Shown: piece after piece, positions 43,398 through 52,554 of the stretch
How positions within the stretch are numbered: the first letter of the stretch is position 1
Layout of the letters: every line of letters starts with the position of its first letter
Assembly: GCF_009792895.1 (NCBI RefSeq)
Contig: NZ_WSSC01000005.1
Location: forward strand, 1 to 64,000
Source: Pigmentibacter ruber
GTDB taxonomy: Bacteria > Bdellovibrionota_B > Oligoflexia > Silvanigrellales > Silvanigrellaceae
Direction: 5' to 3'
DNA: 64,000 bases
Notes under the pieces: generated by a model
The model's database searches: none
Told to the model about the DNA's origin: nothing
The model's input: the letters and a program-made list of their open reading frames with translations, nothing else
Translations under genes and position numbers: made by a program

Positions 43398-44444
43398 TTA
43401 TAGTCTAAATGCATTTACAAATTTAACAAGTTCAGCCACTTTTTCTATTGGAGTGTGTTGTGTGCATCCATGTCCTAAGTTGAAGATATAACCGTATTGA
43501 TGTTTGCTGCCATCAATTAGACATTTTTCTAAATGATCTAAAAGACTATCTGTTGGTGCATATAATAAGAGGGGGTCTAAATTTCCCTGTAATGAGATGT
43601 AAGTTTCTTTAAGCTGTGCAGATACTTCATCTAAATTTTGTCGCCAATCAACACCATACACATTGGGGTTTATTTCTAAAAGCTGTTTTGTAAGATGTGC
43701 ACCTTGACCAAAAAAGTGAATTACTGGGGCATGCATTTTTATTTCATCAACAATTTTTTTTGTGTATGGAAGACAAAATTCATTGTATTGATCAGCAGAA
43801 AGAGCTCCCGACCAACTTTCAAATAATTGAATTACTTCTGCACCAGCTTTTATTTGCATTTTTAAATAAGCAATTGTTACTTTAGTGAGAATATTCATAA
43901 GACTGTGGAATACATCAGGTTGGTTAAACATTAATTTTTTGCATTCAAAAAACTCTCCTTTACTGCTACCACCTTCAATCATATAACTTGCAACAGTAAA
44001 AGGAGCTCCTGCAAATCCAAGTAAAGTAACATTTTTATCTAAGCGTGTTTTTACTTTATCAAGTGTTTCACCAACGTAACTTAATTTTTCTATTAGTTTT
44101 TCTATATTTTCTGTTAAATTTAATAAATTATTTAAATCATTTTGTGAGCGAATTGTTTTTTCGAATTTTGGCCCTTCTTTTTCAATAAAATTAAGTCCCA
44201 ATTCTAATGCATCAGGAATAAGTAAAATATCAGCGTAAAGAATAGCTCCATCTAATTGAAAACGTTTTAATGGTTGCAAAGTAACTTCAGCTGCAATATT
44301 AGGAGTTTTAAACATTTGTAAAGTAGAATGTTGTTTTCTTATTTCACGATATTCAGGTAAATAACGACCAGCTTGGCGCATAAGCCACAATGGAATTTTT
44401 TCTGTTTTTTTTCCAATGGCAGCATTATACAAGATTTTCGTCAT
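43398..44444 (-). CDS. hemE: Uroporphyrinogen decarboxylase
   Basis: 348 residues, normal for HemE. It removes four carboxyl groups from uroporphyrinogen III to give coproporphyrinogen III. Motifs: WLMRQAGRYLPEYR with the conserved Arg residues, GFAGAPFTVASYMIEGG, and FNLGHGCTQHTP near the end (most members have HGI.P). Cytoplasmic. It follows manC by 23 nt. Confidence 0.95.
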   Translation of the reverse strand: MTKILYNAAIGKKTEKIPLWLMRQAGRYLPEYREIRKQHSTLQMFKTPNIAAEVTLQPLKRFQLDGAILYADILLIPDALELGLNFIEKEGPKFEKTIRSQNDLNNLLNLTENIEKLIEKLSYVGETLDKVKTRLDKNVTLLGFAGAPFTVASYMIEGGSSKGEFFECKKLMFNQPDVFHSLMNILTKVTIAYLKMQIKAGAEVIQLFESWSGALSADQYNEFCLPYTKKIVDEIKMHAPVIHFFGQGAHLTKQLLEINPNVYGVDWRQNLDEVSAQLKETYISLQGNLDPLLLYAPTDSLLDHLEKCLIDGSKHQYGYIFNLGHGCTQHTPIEKVAELVKFVNAFRL

Positions 44445-44467
44445 AAGAAATCTCCAATCAAATTGAG

Positions 44468-45580
44468 TTACAATAGTTTTGGATTTTTTGTTTCCAAATA
44501 TTGAATTGTTTTTTTCACGTCCTGACTTCGATTCAATGGCATGACAAGTATTGCGTCTGGACTAGCCACAACTGCAACATTCTCCATTCCAATTACTGAA
44601 ACAAAGGGGCCTGTTGAGTGGACAACTGAATTTTTTGTATCAAGCAGAAAAACTTCTCCTGAAACGTTATTTCCTTGACTATCCTGTTCAAAACATTCCC
44701 TTACAGCCGACCAGGAACCCACATCGTTCCAATCAAAGTTTGCTGGGACGCAAGCAACGTGACTTGTTTGTTCAATAAAAGCAATATCAATCGGTACATT
44801 TTCTAATTTTTTATAAACTTCAGCTATATTATAGTTGTTTATACTTTCTATCAATTTAGCTGCTTCTGGTTGAATATGCGAATATGCATTCCAAAATGTT
44901 TTTGTTTTCCAAACAAAGATTCCTGCATTCCATAAATACTTTTGGGTTCTAATAAATTGTTCAGCTGCAGCTTGATTGGGTTTTTCTCTAAAACTACGCA
45001 CACTATAACCAGTAGGAGTTGTCTCTGAAAGTCGCTGTGGAGAAAGAATATTTCCTTCAATATCGAGAGGAAGTCCTTGTTCGATATAACCGAAACCCGT
45101 TGCTGGATAAGTTGGTTGAATACCAACTGTGACAAACAAATTATTTTTGGCCAGATTGATGGCATCTAGGATAGTTTGTTCAAAAGATCTTACATTTTGG
45201 ATGGAATGATCTGAAGATAAAATGACCATTATAGAATCTGGATTTTCCTGCATAAGTTTCCAAGCGGTTAAAGCAATTGCTGGTGCTGTATTACGCGCTT
45301 CAGGTTCTACTATGATTTTATCTATTTGATGTGATATTTGGCTCTTGCAAAGCTTTTCTTGGCATTGAGCAGTAACTAACCATCTGTTTTGAATGGGGGA
45401 AATATTTTTTACTCTATCTATTGTTAATTGTAAAAGCGTTTTTTGTTTTTCACCTAAAGATATGAACTGCTTTGGAAATGATTTTCTAGAAAGTGGCCAC
45501 AGTCTTGTCCCTGATCCGCCGCATAAAATGATTGAATATATATCATTGTTCTCAAAGTTTTCTAAAAGATCTGATTGCAA
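44468..45580 (-). CDS. manC: Mannose-1-phosphate guanylyltransferase
   Basis: About 370 residues. It makes GDP-mannose for surface polysaccharides. The nucleotide loop is LCGGSGTRLWPLSR with the FPKQF extension; later EKPN and WNAGIFVWK are typical, as is FDWNDVGSW. The usual C-terminal cupin isomerase domain of the bifunctional enzyme is absent, so this is the one-domain form. Start choice is hard: ATG at 45622 and 45595 have no ribosome site, whereas AAAGGAG lies 5 nt before a TTG at 45580, which I use. Confidence 0.9.
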   Translation of the reverse strand: MQSDLLENFENNDIYSIILCGGSGTRLWPLSRKSFPKQFISLGEKQKTLLQLTIDRVKNISPIQNRWLVTAQCQEKLCKSQISHQIDKIIVEPEARNTAPAIALTAWKLMQENPDSIMVILSSDHSIQNVRSFEQTILDAINLAKNNLFVTVGIQPTYPATGFGYIEQGLPLDIEGNILSPQRLSETTPTGYSVRSFREKPNQAAAEQFIRTQKYLWNAGIFVWKTKTFWNAYSHIQPEAAKLIESINNYNIAEVYKKLENVPIDIAFIEQTSHVACVPANFDWNDVGSWSAVRECFEQDSQGNNVSGEVFLLDTKNSVVHSTGPFVSVIGMENVAVVASPDAILVMPLNRSQDVKKTIQYLETKNPKLL

Positions 45581-45666
45581 AATAGCTCCTTTCATGCAGA
45601 AAGCAGGATTAAGAATATTCATATAATCTATCTGTAATTACATAATAAGCAAGAATTCTCAACTAA

Positions 45667-45695
45667 TTGACAAACACCATTAAGAGTTCTTTACT
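45667..45695 (+). promoter_or_regulatory. Possible promoter of pgk-tpiA
   Basis: TTGACA at 45667-45672 (one base shift possible) lies 17 nt before TTTACT at 45690-45695, about 40 nt upstream of the pgk start. The -35 is perfect and the -10 weak. Confidence 0.3.
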
Positions 45696-45735
45696 TGCTT
45701 GGATTGTTTTTTCAGCCGCATTGAAAGGGTTACTA

Positions 45736-46944
45736 ATGGCAAATAAAATTCAAACTTTAAATGATTTATCTTTCTCTTCTGATCAGCAACCAGTTGTTTT
45801 TTTAAGGTTAGATTTAAATGTTCCCATAAAAAAAGGTGCTATTTCGGATGAAACTAGAATTGTGGCTGCTTTACCAACAATAAAATGGTTATTAGATAAA
45901 AAAGCAAAAATTATTGCTTGCTCACATTTAGGGAGACCCAAAGGTGTTGGGTATGAAGAAGAATTTTCCCTTGCCCCAGTTGGAGTTCGTTTAGCAGAAT
46001 TACTTAACTTAGAAGTAGTTCTAGCTCAAGATTATGTAGAAGATGGATTTGGAAAAATTGTTTATGATTTAAAACCAAATCAAATTATTCTATTAGAAAA
46101 TTTACGGTTTCATAAAGAAGAACAAGCTGGAAATGCAAATTTTGCTCAAAAATTAGCTAAAAATGCAGAATTTTATGTCAACGATGCATTTGGTACATGC
46201 CATAGAGCCGATGCATCCATGTTTGCCGTTCCTGAATGTTTTCCATTAGAAAAAAGAGCTGCTGGTTTTTTAGTTGCGAAAGAAATGCAGTTTTTAGAAG
46301 AAGCTTTTAGAGCTCCAAAGGCTCCTGTTACTGCCATTTTTGGAGGTTCTAAAGTTTCAGATAAAATAGATATTCTTCGTAAATTCACTAATATTGCAAA
46401 TAATATGATTATTGGTGGAGCTATGGCATATACTTTTCTAAAATATTTAGGTAAAAACGTTGGTAAATCAAGAGTTGAAGAAGATAAATTAAATCTTGTA
46501 GAAGAAATTTTCAAAGCGGCTGAAAAAAGAAATGTTAAAATTTATTTACCTGAAGATCATATTTGTGGTGCTGATTTTTCAGAAAATACTATCCCAGTTG
46601 TTGTTCAATCTGCAGATATTCCAGAAGGATTAATGGGATTAGATATAGGAGAAAAGTCTGCTGTTACTTTTGGTAAAATTATTGAAAGTAGTAATGTTGT
46701 TGTCTGGAATGGTCCTATGGGTGTTTTTGAATTTGAATCCTTTTCTAAAGGAACAAAAGCTGTTGCACAAGCATTAGCGCAATGTAGTGGAACAACAATT
46801 GTAGGAGGTGGAGATTCCGCTGCTGCTATTGTTAAATTTAATTTACAAGATAAAGTAACTCACGTTTCTACTGGTGGTGGGGCAAGTATGGAGTTACTTG
46901 AAGGAAAAGAGCTCCCTGGAATTAAAGTGCTGCGTAAAAAATAA
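45736..46944 (+). CDS. pgk: Phosphoglycerate kinase
   Basis: 402 residues from the ATG at 45736, which has GAAAGGG 6 nt before it; the frame runs on to a TTG at 45667 without support. It makes ATP from 1,3-bisphosphoglycerate in glycolysis. Motifs: RLDLNVPIK, SHLGRPKG, LLENLRFHKEE, NDAFGTCHR, and the ATP-site region GGGDSAAAIVKF with STGGGASMELLEG. tpiA follows after 17 nt. Confidence 0.97.
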   Translation: MANKIQTLNDLSFSSDQQPVVFLRLDLNVPIKKGAISDETRIVAALPTIKWLLDKKAKIIACSHLGRPKGVGYEEEFSLAPVGVRLAELLNLEVVLAQDYVEDGFGKIVYDLKPNQIILLENLRFHKEEQAGNANFAQKLAKNAEFYVNDAFGTCHRADASMFAVPECFPLEKRAAGFLVAKEMQFLEEAFRAPKAPVTAIFGGSKVSDKIDILRKFTNIANNMIIGGAMAYTFLKYLGKNVGKSRVEEDKLNLVEEIFKAAEKRNVKIYLPEDHICGADFSENTIPVVVQSADIPEGLMGLDIGEKSAVTFGKIIESSNVVVWNGPMGVFEFESFSKGTKAVAQALAQCSGTTIVGGGDSAAAIVKFNLQDKVTHVSTGGGASMELLEGKELPGIKVLRKK

Positions 46945-46961
46945 GGGATTGGGATATTAAT

Positions 46962-47759
46962 ATGCAAAATAAAAGAAAAAAACTTATCATTGGAAACTGG
47001 AAGATGTTTAAAGATGCCATTCAGGCTTCAGCTGATTTCCAAACTTTGTCAGATAATGTTGCTGCAAAAAATTTATCAATTGAAGTTGGAGTTGCAGCAC
47101 CTAGTATTTTTTTAGCGGATTTAGCTAGAAAAACTAGAAATACTGTTTCTTTGTTTGCACAAAATGCACATTGGGCTGAAGAAGGAGCTTTTACTGGAGA
47201 AGTGTCTCCAGCGATGTTAAAAAGCATCCATGTTTTAGGAAGTCTTGTTGCGCATAGTGAACGTCGTCAAATGTTTGCAGAAACAAATCAAACTGCTGGA
47301 GCCAGAATTAGTGCATTGCTAAATCATGGTATGCGAGCTGTATATTGCGTAGGTGAAACACTTGCTGAACGTGAAAAAGGTCTACTAAAAGAAATTTTAG
47401 TCACACAGTTAGAGCAAGCTTTTGTTGCTTCTAAAATAAGAAATTCTCAAACATTTGTTGGCTCTGACCCAAATAAACCTCTTCTTTCCATTGCGTATGA
47501 GCCTGTGTGGGCTATTGGCACGGGGAAAGCAGCTTCAGCTGTGGAAGCTCAAGAAGCGCACACAATTATAAGAACTTTTTTACTGAATTATTTTGGAGAT
47601 GAAATTGGAAATCAGTTCCAAATTTTGTATGGCGGCAGTGTTAAAGCTAATAATGTCAGTGAATTCATCAATTGTCCTAATATTGATGGAGCCCTAGTTG
47701 GCGGAGCAAGCCTAGTTCCAAAAGATTTTTTAGAATTATGTATGAAGAGCTCTAACTAA
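46962..47759 (+). CDS. tpiA: Triosephosphate isomerase
   Basis: 265 residues. It converts dihydroxyacetone phosphate and glyceraldehyde-3-phosphate. Motifs: GNWKMFK with the active-site Lys, VAHSERR with the catalytic His, and SIAYEPVWAIGTGKAAS with the catalytic Glu; YGGSVK binds phosphate. The insert SKIRNSQTFVGSDPNK makes it a little longer than usual. It forms a pair with pgk and ends 2 nt from the end of the convergent OmpA-like gene. Confidence 0.97.
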   Translation: MQNKRKKLIIGNWKMFKDAIQASADFQTLSDNVAAKNLSIEVGVAAPSIFLADLARKTRNTVSLFAQNAHWAEEGAFTGEVSPAMLKSIHVLGSLVAHSERRQMFAETNQTAGARISALLNHGMRAVYCVGETLAEREKGLLKEILVTQLEQAFVASKIRNSQTFVGSDPNKPLLSIAYEPVWAIGTGKAASAVEAQEAHTIIRTFLLNYFGDEIGNQFQILYGGSVKANNVSEFINCPNIDGALVGGASLVPKDFLELCMKSSN

Positions 47760-47761
47760 TT

Positions 47762-48316
47762 TTATTCCCTTTTATAATCAAGTTTATAAGGGGGTTCTTC
47801 TTTTACATATTCCGAATGCGCCTTTTGTGTAGCTGTTTTATGGTTATGTTCAAGAGGCTCAGAAGCTACTGTTGATGGCTTATGTTCATTTAAATTAGAA
47901 TTACTTACTTGTGTTGGAATTTCTTTTTCGTTTGTATATAACGTAATATAAACTTTTTTTCCATATTCACTACTTTTGCCTACCGAAATTAATTCTTTAT
48001 TATCTATATTTGGTAATTTTTTAGATAACAATTCCGCAGCATTTTGTAATCTTTCTTTTGATAGTTTATCATTATATTGATTGCTACCTTTTAAATTTGC
48101 AGATGCAAGAACTTTGATAGATATAATATTTTCACTGCTTTTCACTTTTTCTAAGCAAGACGCAATAAAATTTGAATCAATATTACTTTTATTCAACTCA
48201 AATTCATATTGGCATTCATACTTGTTACTGTAATTTTTCTCTGATATTGCATATGAATTTGAAAAAAGTAAACAAGAGATAGGCACTAACAACTGAATAG
48301 ACTTAAAAGAATACAT
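47762..48316 (-). CDS. Periplasmic OmpA-like domain protein
   Basis: 184 residues. Signal peptide with likely cut after SYA (near residue 23). The middle (about 55-130) looks like an OmpA/MotB C-terminal fold: SIKVLASANLKGS, YNDKLSKERLQNAAELL, then ELISVGKSSEYGKKVYITL. The peptidoglycan-binding Asp/Arg pair is only partly matched. The tail is charged and His/Glu-rich. It might bind peptidoglycan or be a degenerate relative. It stands alone, convergent with tpiA. Confidence 0.65.
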   Translation of the reverse strand: MYSFKSIQLLVPISCLLFSNSYAISEKNYSNKYECQYEFELNKSNIDSNFIASCLEKVKSSENIISIKVLASANLKGSNQYNDKLSKERLQNAAELLSKKLPNIDNKELISVGKSSEYGKKVYITLYTNEKEIPTQVSNSNLNEHKPSTVASEPLEHNHKTATQKAHSEYVKEEPPYKLDYKRE

Positions 48317-48431
48317 ATAATTTTCCTTTCTATCTTTATCAACAAGATTGAATTAATACATAAAAAAATATTAATGTCAAATTATTAAAATTATTGATTA
48401 TTTACCATGTCAGACAAAATTGCTAAGAAAA

Positions 48432-48461
48432 TTGACATAAAACTTAAAAATAGAATACATA
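48432..48461 (+). promoter_or_regulatory. Possible promoter of the YheO-type regulator gene
   Basis: TTGACA at 48432-48437 and TACATA at 48456-48461 are separated by 18 nt, just upstream of the strong GGAGG ribosome site at 48471-48475. Confidence 0.4.
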
Positions 48462-48480
48462 AGCAATCTTGGAGGTTGGT

Positions 48481-49065
48481 ATGCTGGAAAATTATATTAA
48501 TATTGCAAAATCTTTAGAAAAATTATTCACTCCTTATCTAGAAATTGTAATTCATGATTTAAAATTAAAAAAAATTACCTATATAGCTAATAACATTTCT
48601 AATAGACAAATTGGAGAAGATTCAAATTTAAATGATATTAAATTTAATGATTCACAAAAAATTATAGGTCCTTATGAGAAAATGAATTATGATGGAAGAA
48701 TGCTTAAAAGTATTAGTATAGTCATAGATATTGATAATCCAAAATATTTGATGTGTTTAAATTTTGATTGTTCATTTTTAGTAAATATGAGAAATATGAT
48801 TGATATTTTTTTTAATAAAGATGATTTTGATAAAAATGCAGCCGTACTTTTTAAAGATGATTGGCAAGAAAAAATCCATATTTATTTAAATAATACTCTA
48901 ATAAATTTGAAAAAAGATATTAATTCTTTAACAAAAGAGGAAAAAAAACAAATTATTATTGACCTAGAGAAAAATGGAGCTTTTCAAGCGAAAAATTCAA
49001 AAGAATATATTGCTAAGATATTAAATATTTCTAGAGCATCAGTATATAACTATTTAAATAATTAA
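48481..49065 (+). CDS. YheO-like PAS / helix-turn-helix transcription regulator
   Basis: 194 residues. The first part resembles the YheO-like PAS domain: YLEIVIHDLKLKKITYIANNIS, and then KSISIVIDIDNPKYLMCLNFD. The last 50 residues form an HTH_22-type domain: LTKEEKKQIIIDLEKNGAF and YIAKILNISRASVYNYL. DauR and YheO are of this layout. GGAGG 5 nt before the ATG at 48481 fixes the start. It is convergent with the binding-protein gene, so what it controls is not shown. Confidence 0.85.
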   Translation: MLENYINIAKSLEKLFTPYLEIVIHDLKLKKITYIANNISNRQIGEDSNLNDIKFNDSQKIIGPYEKMNYDGRMLKSISIVIDIDNPKYLMCLNFDCSFLVNMRNMIDIFFNKDDFDKNAAVLFKDDWQEKIHIYLNNTLINLKKDINSLTKEEKKQIIIDLEKNGAFQAKNSKEYIAKILNISRASVYNYLNN

Positions 49066-49067
49066 TA

Positions 49068-49877
49068 CTATTTAAATATTTTTAATTCTTCTTTTGTAAA
49101 ATATTTTAACATTAAATTTTCAGCTTCTTTATCTTTTAAAAATTTTGCTAAAGTGCCGTTTATTACTTTAGCTTCATCTTCAGAAAATGATTTTTTTGAA
49201 TACATAAAATATGAGTAATCTTCTTTATCAATTGGAATCATAACAAGATCATTTTTAAAATCAGAAGAGTTTATTAAGGTTTTAGCAATTGCTATGTCAC
49301 TTAATAAAATTGCATCAACTTCTTTATCAATTAATTTTTTAAAATTGAGTGCATTTTTTGAGGTTAAAACCAAATGATTTACAAATATTTGATTGCTCAT
49401 AAGAGTTTCATACTCTTTATTGTAAACAGCACCAATCATTCCAGCAACTTTGCTTTTATTTTTTTCTTGGGTAAGATCTGTTAATTTAAAATTTTCGAAA
49501 TTTTTATAATCTTTTTTATGGATAATAATAACTGAAGGTGAATTAAGGTATGGTTCAAAATAATAAGCAAATTCTTCTCTTTCTTTTCTTTTACCGACTC
49601 CCATGACGATATCTAAATTACCATGCTTGGCTTCATAGATAATACGAGCGAATGGAAGATCAAAATATTCTACTTTGCAGTTTAGCTTCTCTGCTACTTT
49701 ATTCATCACGTCAATATTAAGACCTTTTGGCTTTCCTTCTAGATAAACTTCAAAAGGGTAGCGATCTGATACTGCTACTTTCCATGGCTTTTTGCATAAT
49801 TCTAAAGCGTTAATTTTGTAACAAACTAAAAATGTAAGAAAAATAACGATAAATTTTAAGTTCAAAAAATTTACCAT
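49068..49877 (-). CDS. Periplasmic amino-acid-type substrate-binding protein
   Basis: About 269 residues. Signal peptide with a likely cut after INA. The mature part is an SBP_bac_3 domain: WKVAVSDRYPFEVYLEGKP, KGLNIDVMNKVAEKLNCKVEY, ARIIYEAKHGNLDIVMGVGK. GGAAGGA lies 5 nt before the ATG at 49877. No ABC permease or ATPase genes are close by, so it may serve a distant transporter or act as a sensor. Confidence 0.85.
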   Translation of the reverse strand: MVNFLNLKFIVIFLTFLVCYKINALELCKKPWKVAVSDRYPFEVYLEGKPKGLNIDVMNKVAEKLNCKVEYFDLPFARIIYEAKHGNLDIVMGVGKRKEREEFAYYFEPYLNSPSVIIIHKKDYKNFENFKLTDLTQEKNKSKVAGMIGAVYNKEYETLMSNQIFVNHLVLTSKNALNFKKLIDKEVDAILLSDIAIAKTLINSSDFKNDLVMIPIDKEDYSYFMYSKKSFSEDEAKVINGTLAKFLKDKEAENLMLKYFTKEELKIFK

Positions 49878-50265
49878 AGAAATCCTTCCCATAAAACTTT
49901 ATTTTTATTATTTTATCTGAGCTTTTTCAATTTAAAAACATCAAATTACTGACATTTTTTTAGCAGTTGTAAATTAAGATGCAAGAACGTCTAATAAATA
50001 ATTAAATATTTTATTAGACTTTATGAATTCAGAAGTTATTAAATGTAATAAATTAAAAATACTATAAAATTAAATTTTAATTAATTTTATAGTTAATAAA
50101 TTAAAATATTTTTCTGAAGTGAAATAATTTTAATAAGATAACGCTTTTTTGATGTTATATTATTTATTAATTTATTAAAACTAATTAAATATTTTGACAA
50201 AATAATAAAAAAATATAAAAAATATAGAAGAGGTGATTAAGTTTACAAGGAGTGAAAATTTTTAA
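49878..50265. other. Non-coding AT-rich gap with a 13-bp hairpin
   Basis: No gene seen. A perfect 13-bp inverted repeat ACTATAAAATTAA (50061-50073) / 50081-50093 with a 7-nt loop is present. TTGACA occurs at 50194-50199, without a well-spaced -10. Confidence 0.45.
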
Positions 50266-52473
50266 ATGCCTGAATATAATTATATCAATGATTTACTAAG
50301 CAGCGACCTTCCAAAAATGTTTCATCTTCTTTCTGATAAAGGGATTTTAGTTACTGCGACAAAAAAACATGATTTTTTAATGGAAACATTTCAATTTCAT
50401 GAATTTGATTTTGATGAAGAATGTAAGCAATATTTCAGATATTTAGTAAAAAATCCTTTTGAAGCAAAGAAAATGCAGAGTAAATTGATTGATAATCAAG
50501 TATTAATTATTAATGAATTTTCTAATTTATTGTATAAAAAATTTTATAAAATACAGAAAGAAGAGGATTTTTATAATGATTTAAGTTCTTTATTTGATTC
50601 TGAAGAAGGTAAAAAAAGTTTTCTAAAAGAAATTGATCTTCAAAAAGAAGATTATAAGAAAATGCATGAAGGCTGTTCTTCCTATATTATTAAATATAAT
50701 TCAGTTGAAATTTTATTTTATATTATTCTACTGCAATATGTGATGAAAATATATAATAGAGAATCTATTAATTTTATTGATCTAGATGGAAAAGTTGAAA
50801 CTGATTTTGTATCTGAACTCATTATAAACTTTTATAATGAGGTTTTAATTCTTTATATTGAAGAAATAAACAGAATAGAGCGAATTAGTAAAATTTTTGA
50901 AATTATTATGGATTCTTTTTTAGAATATAAAAAAATATCGGGTGAAGAAAGAGCTTTAAAATTATTTGGGAACTTTATTGAGAAAGATAAAAATAATCTG
51001 CAATATAAATTTAAAGAATTTAGAGATAAAAAATATTTTTTAAATTTTCATGAAATCTATTTATATCTTTTGCTAAATAGAGAACTATTTCATACTATCT
51101 ATTTCAGTAGAGGTAAATTTACAGGTAATTTTAGAATATCACATGCTGAAGAAATATTATTTAAAAATTTTTCTAAGTCTAAATACAAAAAAATATTGGT
51201 TAAAGTAAATTCTCTAGGTGAAAAGAAAATTTTGTATAATAATTTTGAAGAAAATTTTGCTTCGGTTGAGTATTTTTCGGAAAAAACAAATTACTGTCTT
51301 ATTAATAAAGAGAAGCTTTTCCTATATCCTTCAGATATTTCTAAAAACGATTACTTTGAATTTAAAAAATCTATTTCTAATAGCACAGTATTTGATTTTA
51401 AATTAAAAGAAGGTATTCAATATTTAAGTTCCCTCAAATTTACATTTAAAAATTTTGATAAATCTTTTAGAGATACATTTGTAGATATTGTTTTTAAATT
51501 TACAAAATGTATTACTAAACAAAAACCAGCCCCACTTGTGAGCTATGAAAAAAATGAAAAAAAAGTGTTAAAAGTCAATAAAACAGATAGTTCTTCTATA
51601 AAAAAAGGAAACTTTTTTGAACAAAATGTAAAAAAAACTCTTAAAAGCATACCTATTTTATCAAAACTAACAAATGAAAAAGAAGCTATTACACTTGAAA
51701 GGAGCTTATCATCTGAATCTATAGGATTAGAACGATCCATATCATCTGAAAGTATTACAACGAATAGTGAATTAGTTAAGTCTCATCAAAATAAATTTTA
51801 TGAAAAAAGATTATTTCTTGTAGCTAAATCTGGTGGCACAAATTTAGCAACAGATCAAATAAGCATAGACTTGAAAAAAATTGTTCAGTTTTCAGATCCT
51901 TATGCCCTAAGTGAAGAAAATATCACAGTCCTCCAAGCTGCATGCCAAAAAATGAATCATGAATTTATCAAAAATTATTTAGAAATTATCCATGAGTTAA
52001 AAATAAATTATAATTCTAATTTTATAAATATAGATGGTTTAACAGCAATTCAATTTTTATTTATTGCAGGTTTTGATCCTAAAAATAATCATTTATTAAA
52101 ACAAAACTATCTTCTTTTATCTATCAAAAGACTTTTAAAATATTCTTTTCAAAGTAAATATATTCAAAATGTAAAAGTAGATATTGCAATAGATGAAAAA
52201 CTTAATACGCCTTTCCATAAAGCAGTTTTATTAAATATGGAGTCTCTATTAGGATTGCTTTTAGAATATGCAGATCAACCTTCTGTAAAAGCAGCAATTC
52301 TACTAAAAAATAAAGAAGGTAAAACTGCAATTGAATTGTGTAGCAATAAAAAAAGTAAAGTATATGAAATGCTCTCAACAAAATTAAATTCTAGTAATAT
52401 TTTATATAATGCAAAATATGTGCCACAAAAAAAGCTAGTTAGTGCAATGAATTATTTGCAGAAAAAAGTATAA
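50266..52473 (+). CDS. Large unknown protein with C-terminal ankyrin-like repeats
   Basis: 735 residues, no signal peptide and no membrane helix. Residues about 1-410 are Lys/Phe/Asn-rich with helix patterns and no family I recognise. A linker (about 415-500) is low complexity and includes LERSLSSESIGLERSISSES. The last 200 residues have ankyrin-like units: ENITVLQAACQKMNHEFIKNYL, DGLTAIQFLFIAGF, LNTPFHKAVLLNMESLLGLLLEYA and EGKTAIELC. The AGGAG is 13 nt before the ATG, unusually far. A cytoplasmic adaptor or an effector sent to another cell are both possible. Confidence 0.7.
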   Translation: MPEYNYINDLLSSDLPKMFHLLSDKGILVTATKKHDFLMETFQFHEFDFDEECKQYFRYLVKNPFEAKKMQSKLIDNQVLIINEFSNLLYKKFYKIQKEEDFYNDLSSLFDSEEGKKSFLKEIDLQKEDYKKMHEGCSSYIIKYNSVEILFYIILLQYVMKIYNRESINFIDLDGKVETDFVSELIINFYNEVLILYIEEINRIERISKIFEIIMDSFLEYKKISGEERALKLFGNFIEKDKNNLQYKFKEFRDKKYFLNFHEIYLYLLLNRELFHTIYFSRGKFTGNFRISHAEEILFKNFSKSKYKKILVKVNSLGEKKILYNNFEENFASVEYFSEKTNYCLINKEKLFLYPSDISKNDYFEFKKSISNSTVFDFKLKEGIQYLSSLKFTFKNFDKSFRDTFVDIVFKFTKCITKQKPAPLVSYEKNEKKVLKVNKTDSSSIKKGNFFEQNVKKTLKSIPILSKLTNEKEAITLERSLSSESIGLERSISSESITTNSELVKSHQNKFYEKRLFLVAKSGGTNLATDQISIDLKKIVQFSDPYALSEENITVLQAACQKMNHEFIKNYLEIIHELKINYNSNFINIDGLTAIQFLFIAGFDPKNNHLLKQNYLLLSIKRLLKYSFQSKYIQNVKVDIAIDEKLNTPFHKAVLLNMESLLGLLLEYADQPSVKAAILLKNKEGKTAIELCSNKKSKVYEMLSTKLNSSNILYNAKYVPQKKLVSAMNYLQKKV

Positions 52474-52505
52474 AAGCTAGCAAATATATTTATCAAAAAA
52501 TAAAA

Positions 52506-52530
52506 AAGGGCTTCATTAACTGAAGCCCTT
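52506..52530. terminator. Bidirectional terminator
   Basis: AAGGGCTTCA (52506-52515) / TGAAGCCCTT (52521-52530), a perfect 10-bp stem with a 5-nt loop. A-run on the left and T-rich right side allow use by both convergent genes. Confidence 0.85.
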
Positions 52531-52554
52531 TAGAAAAATCAAGAATTTAATTGA

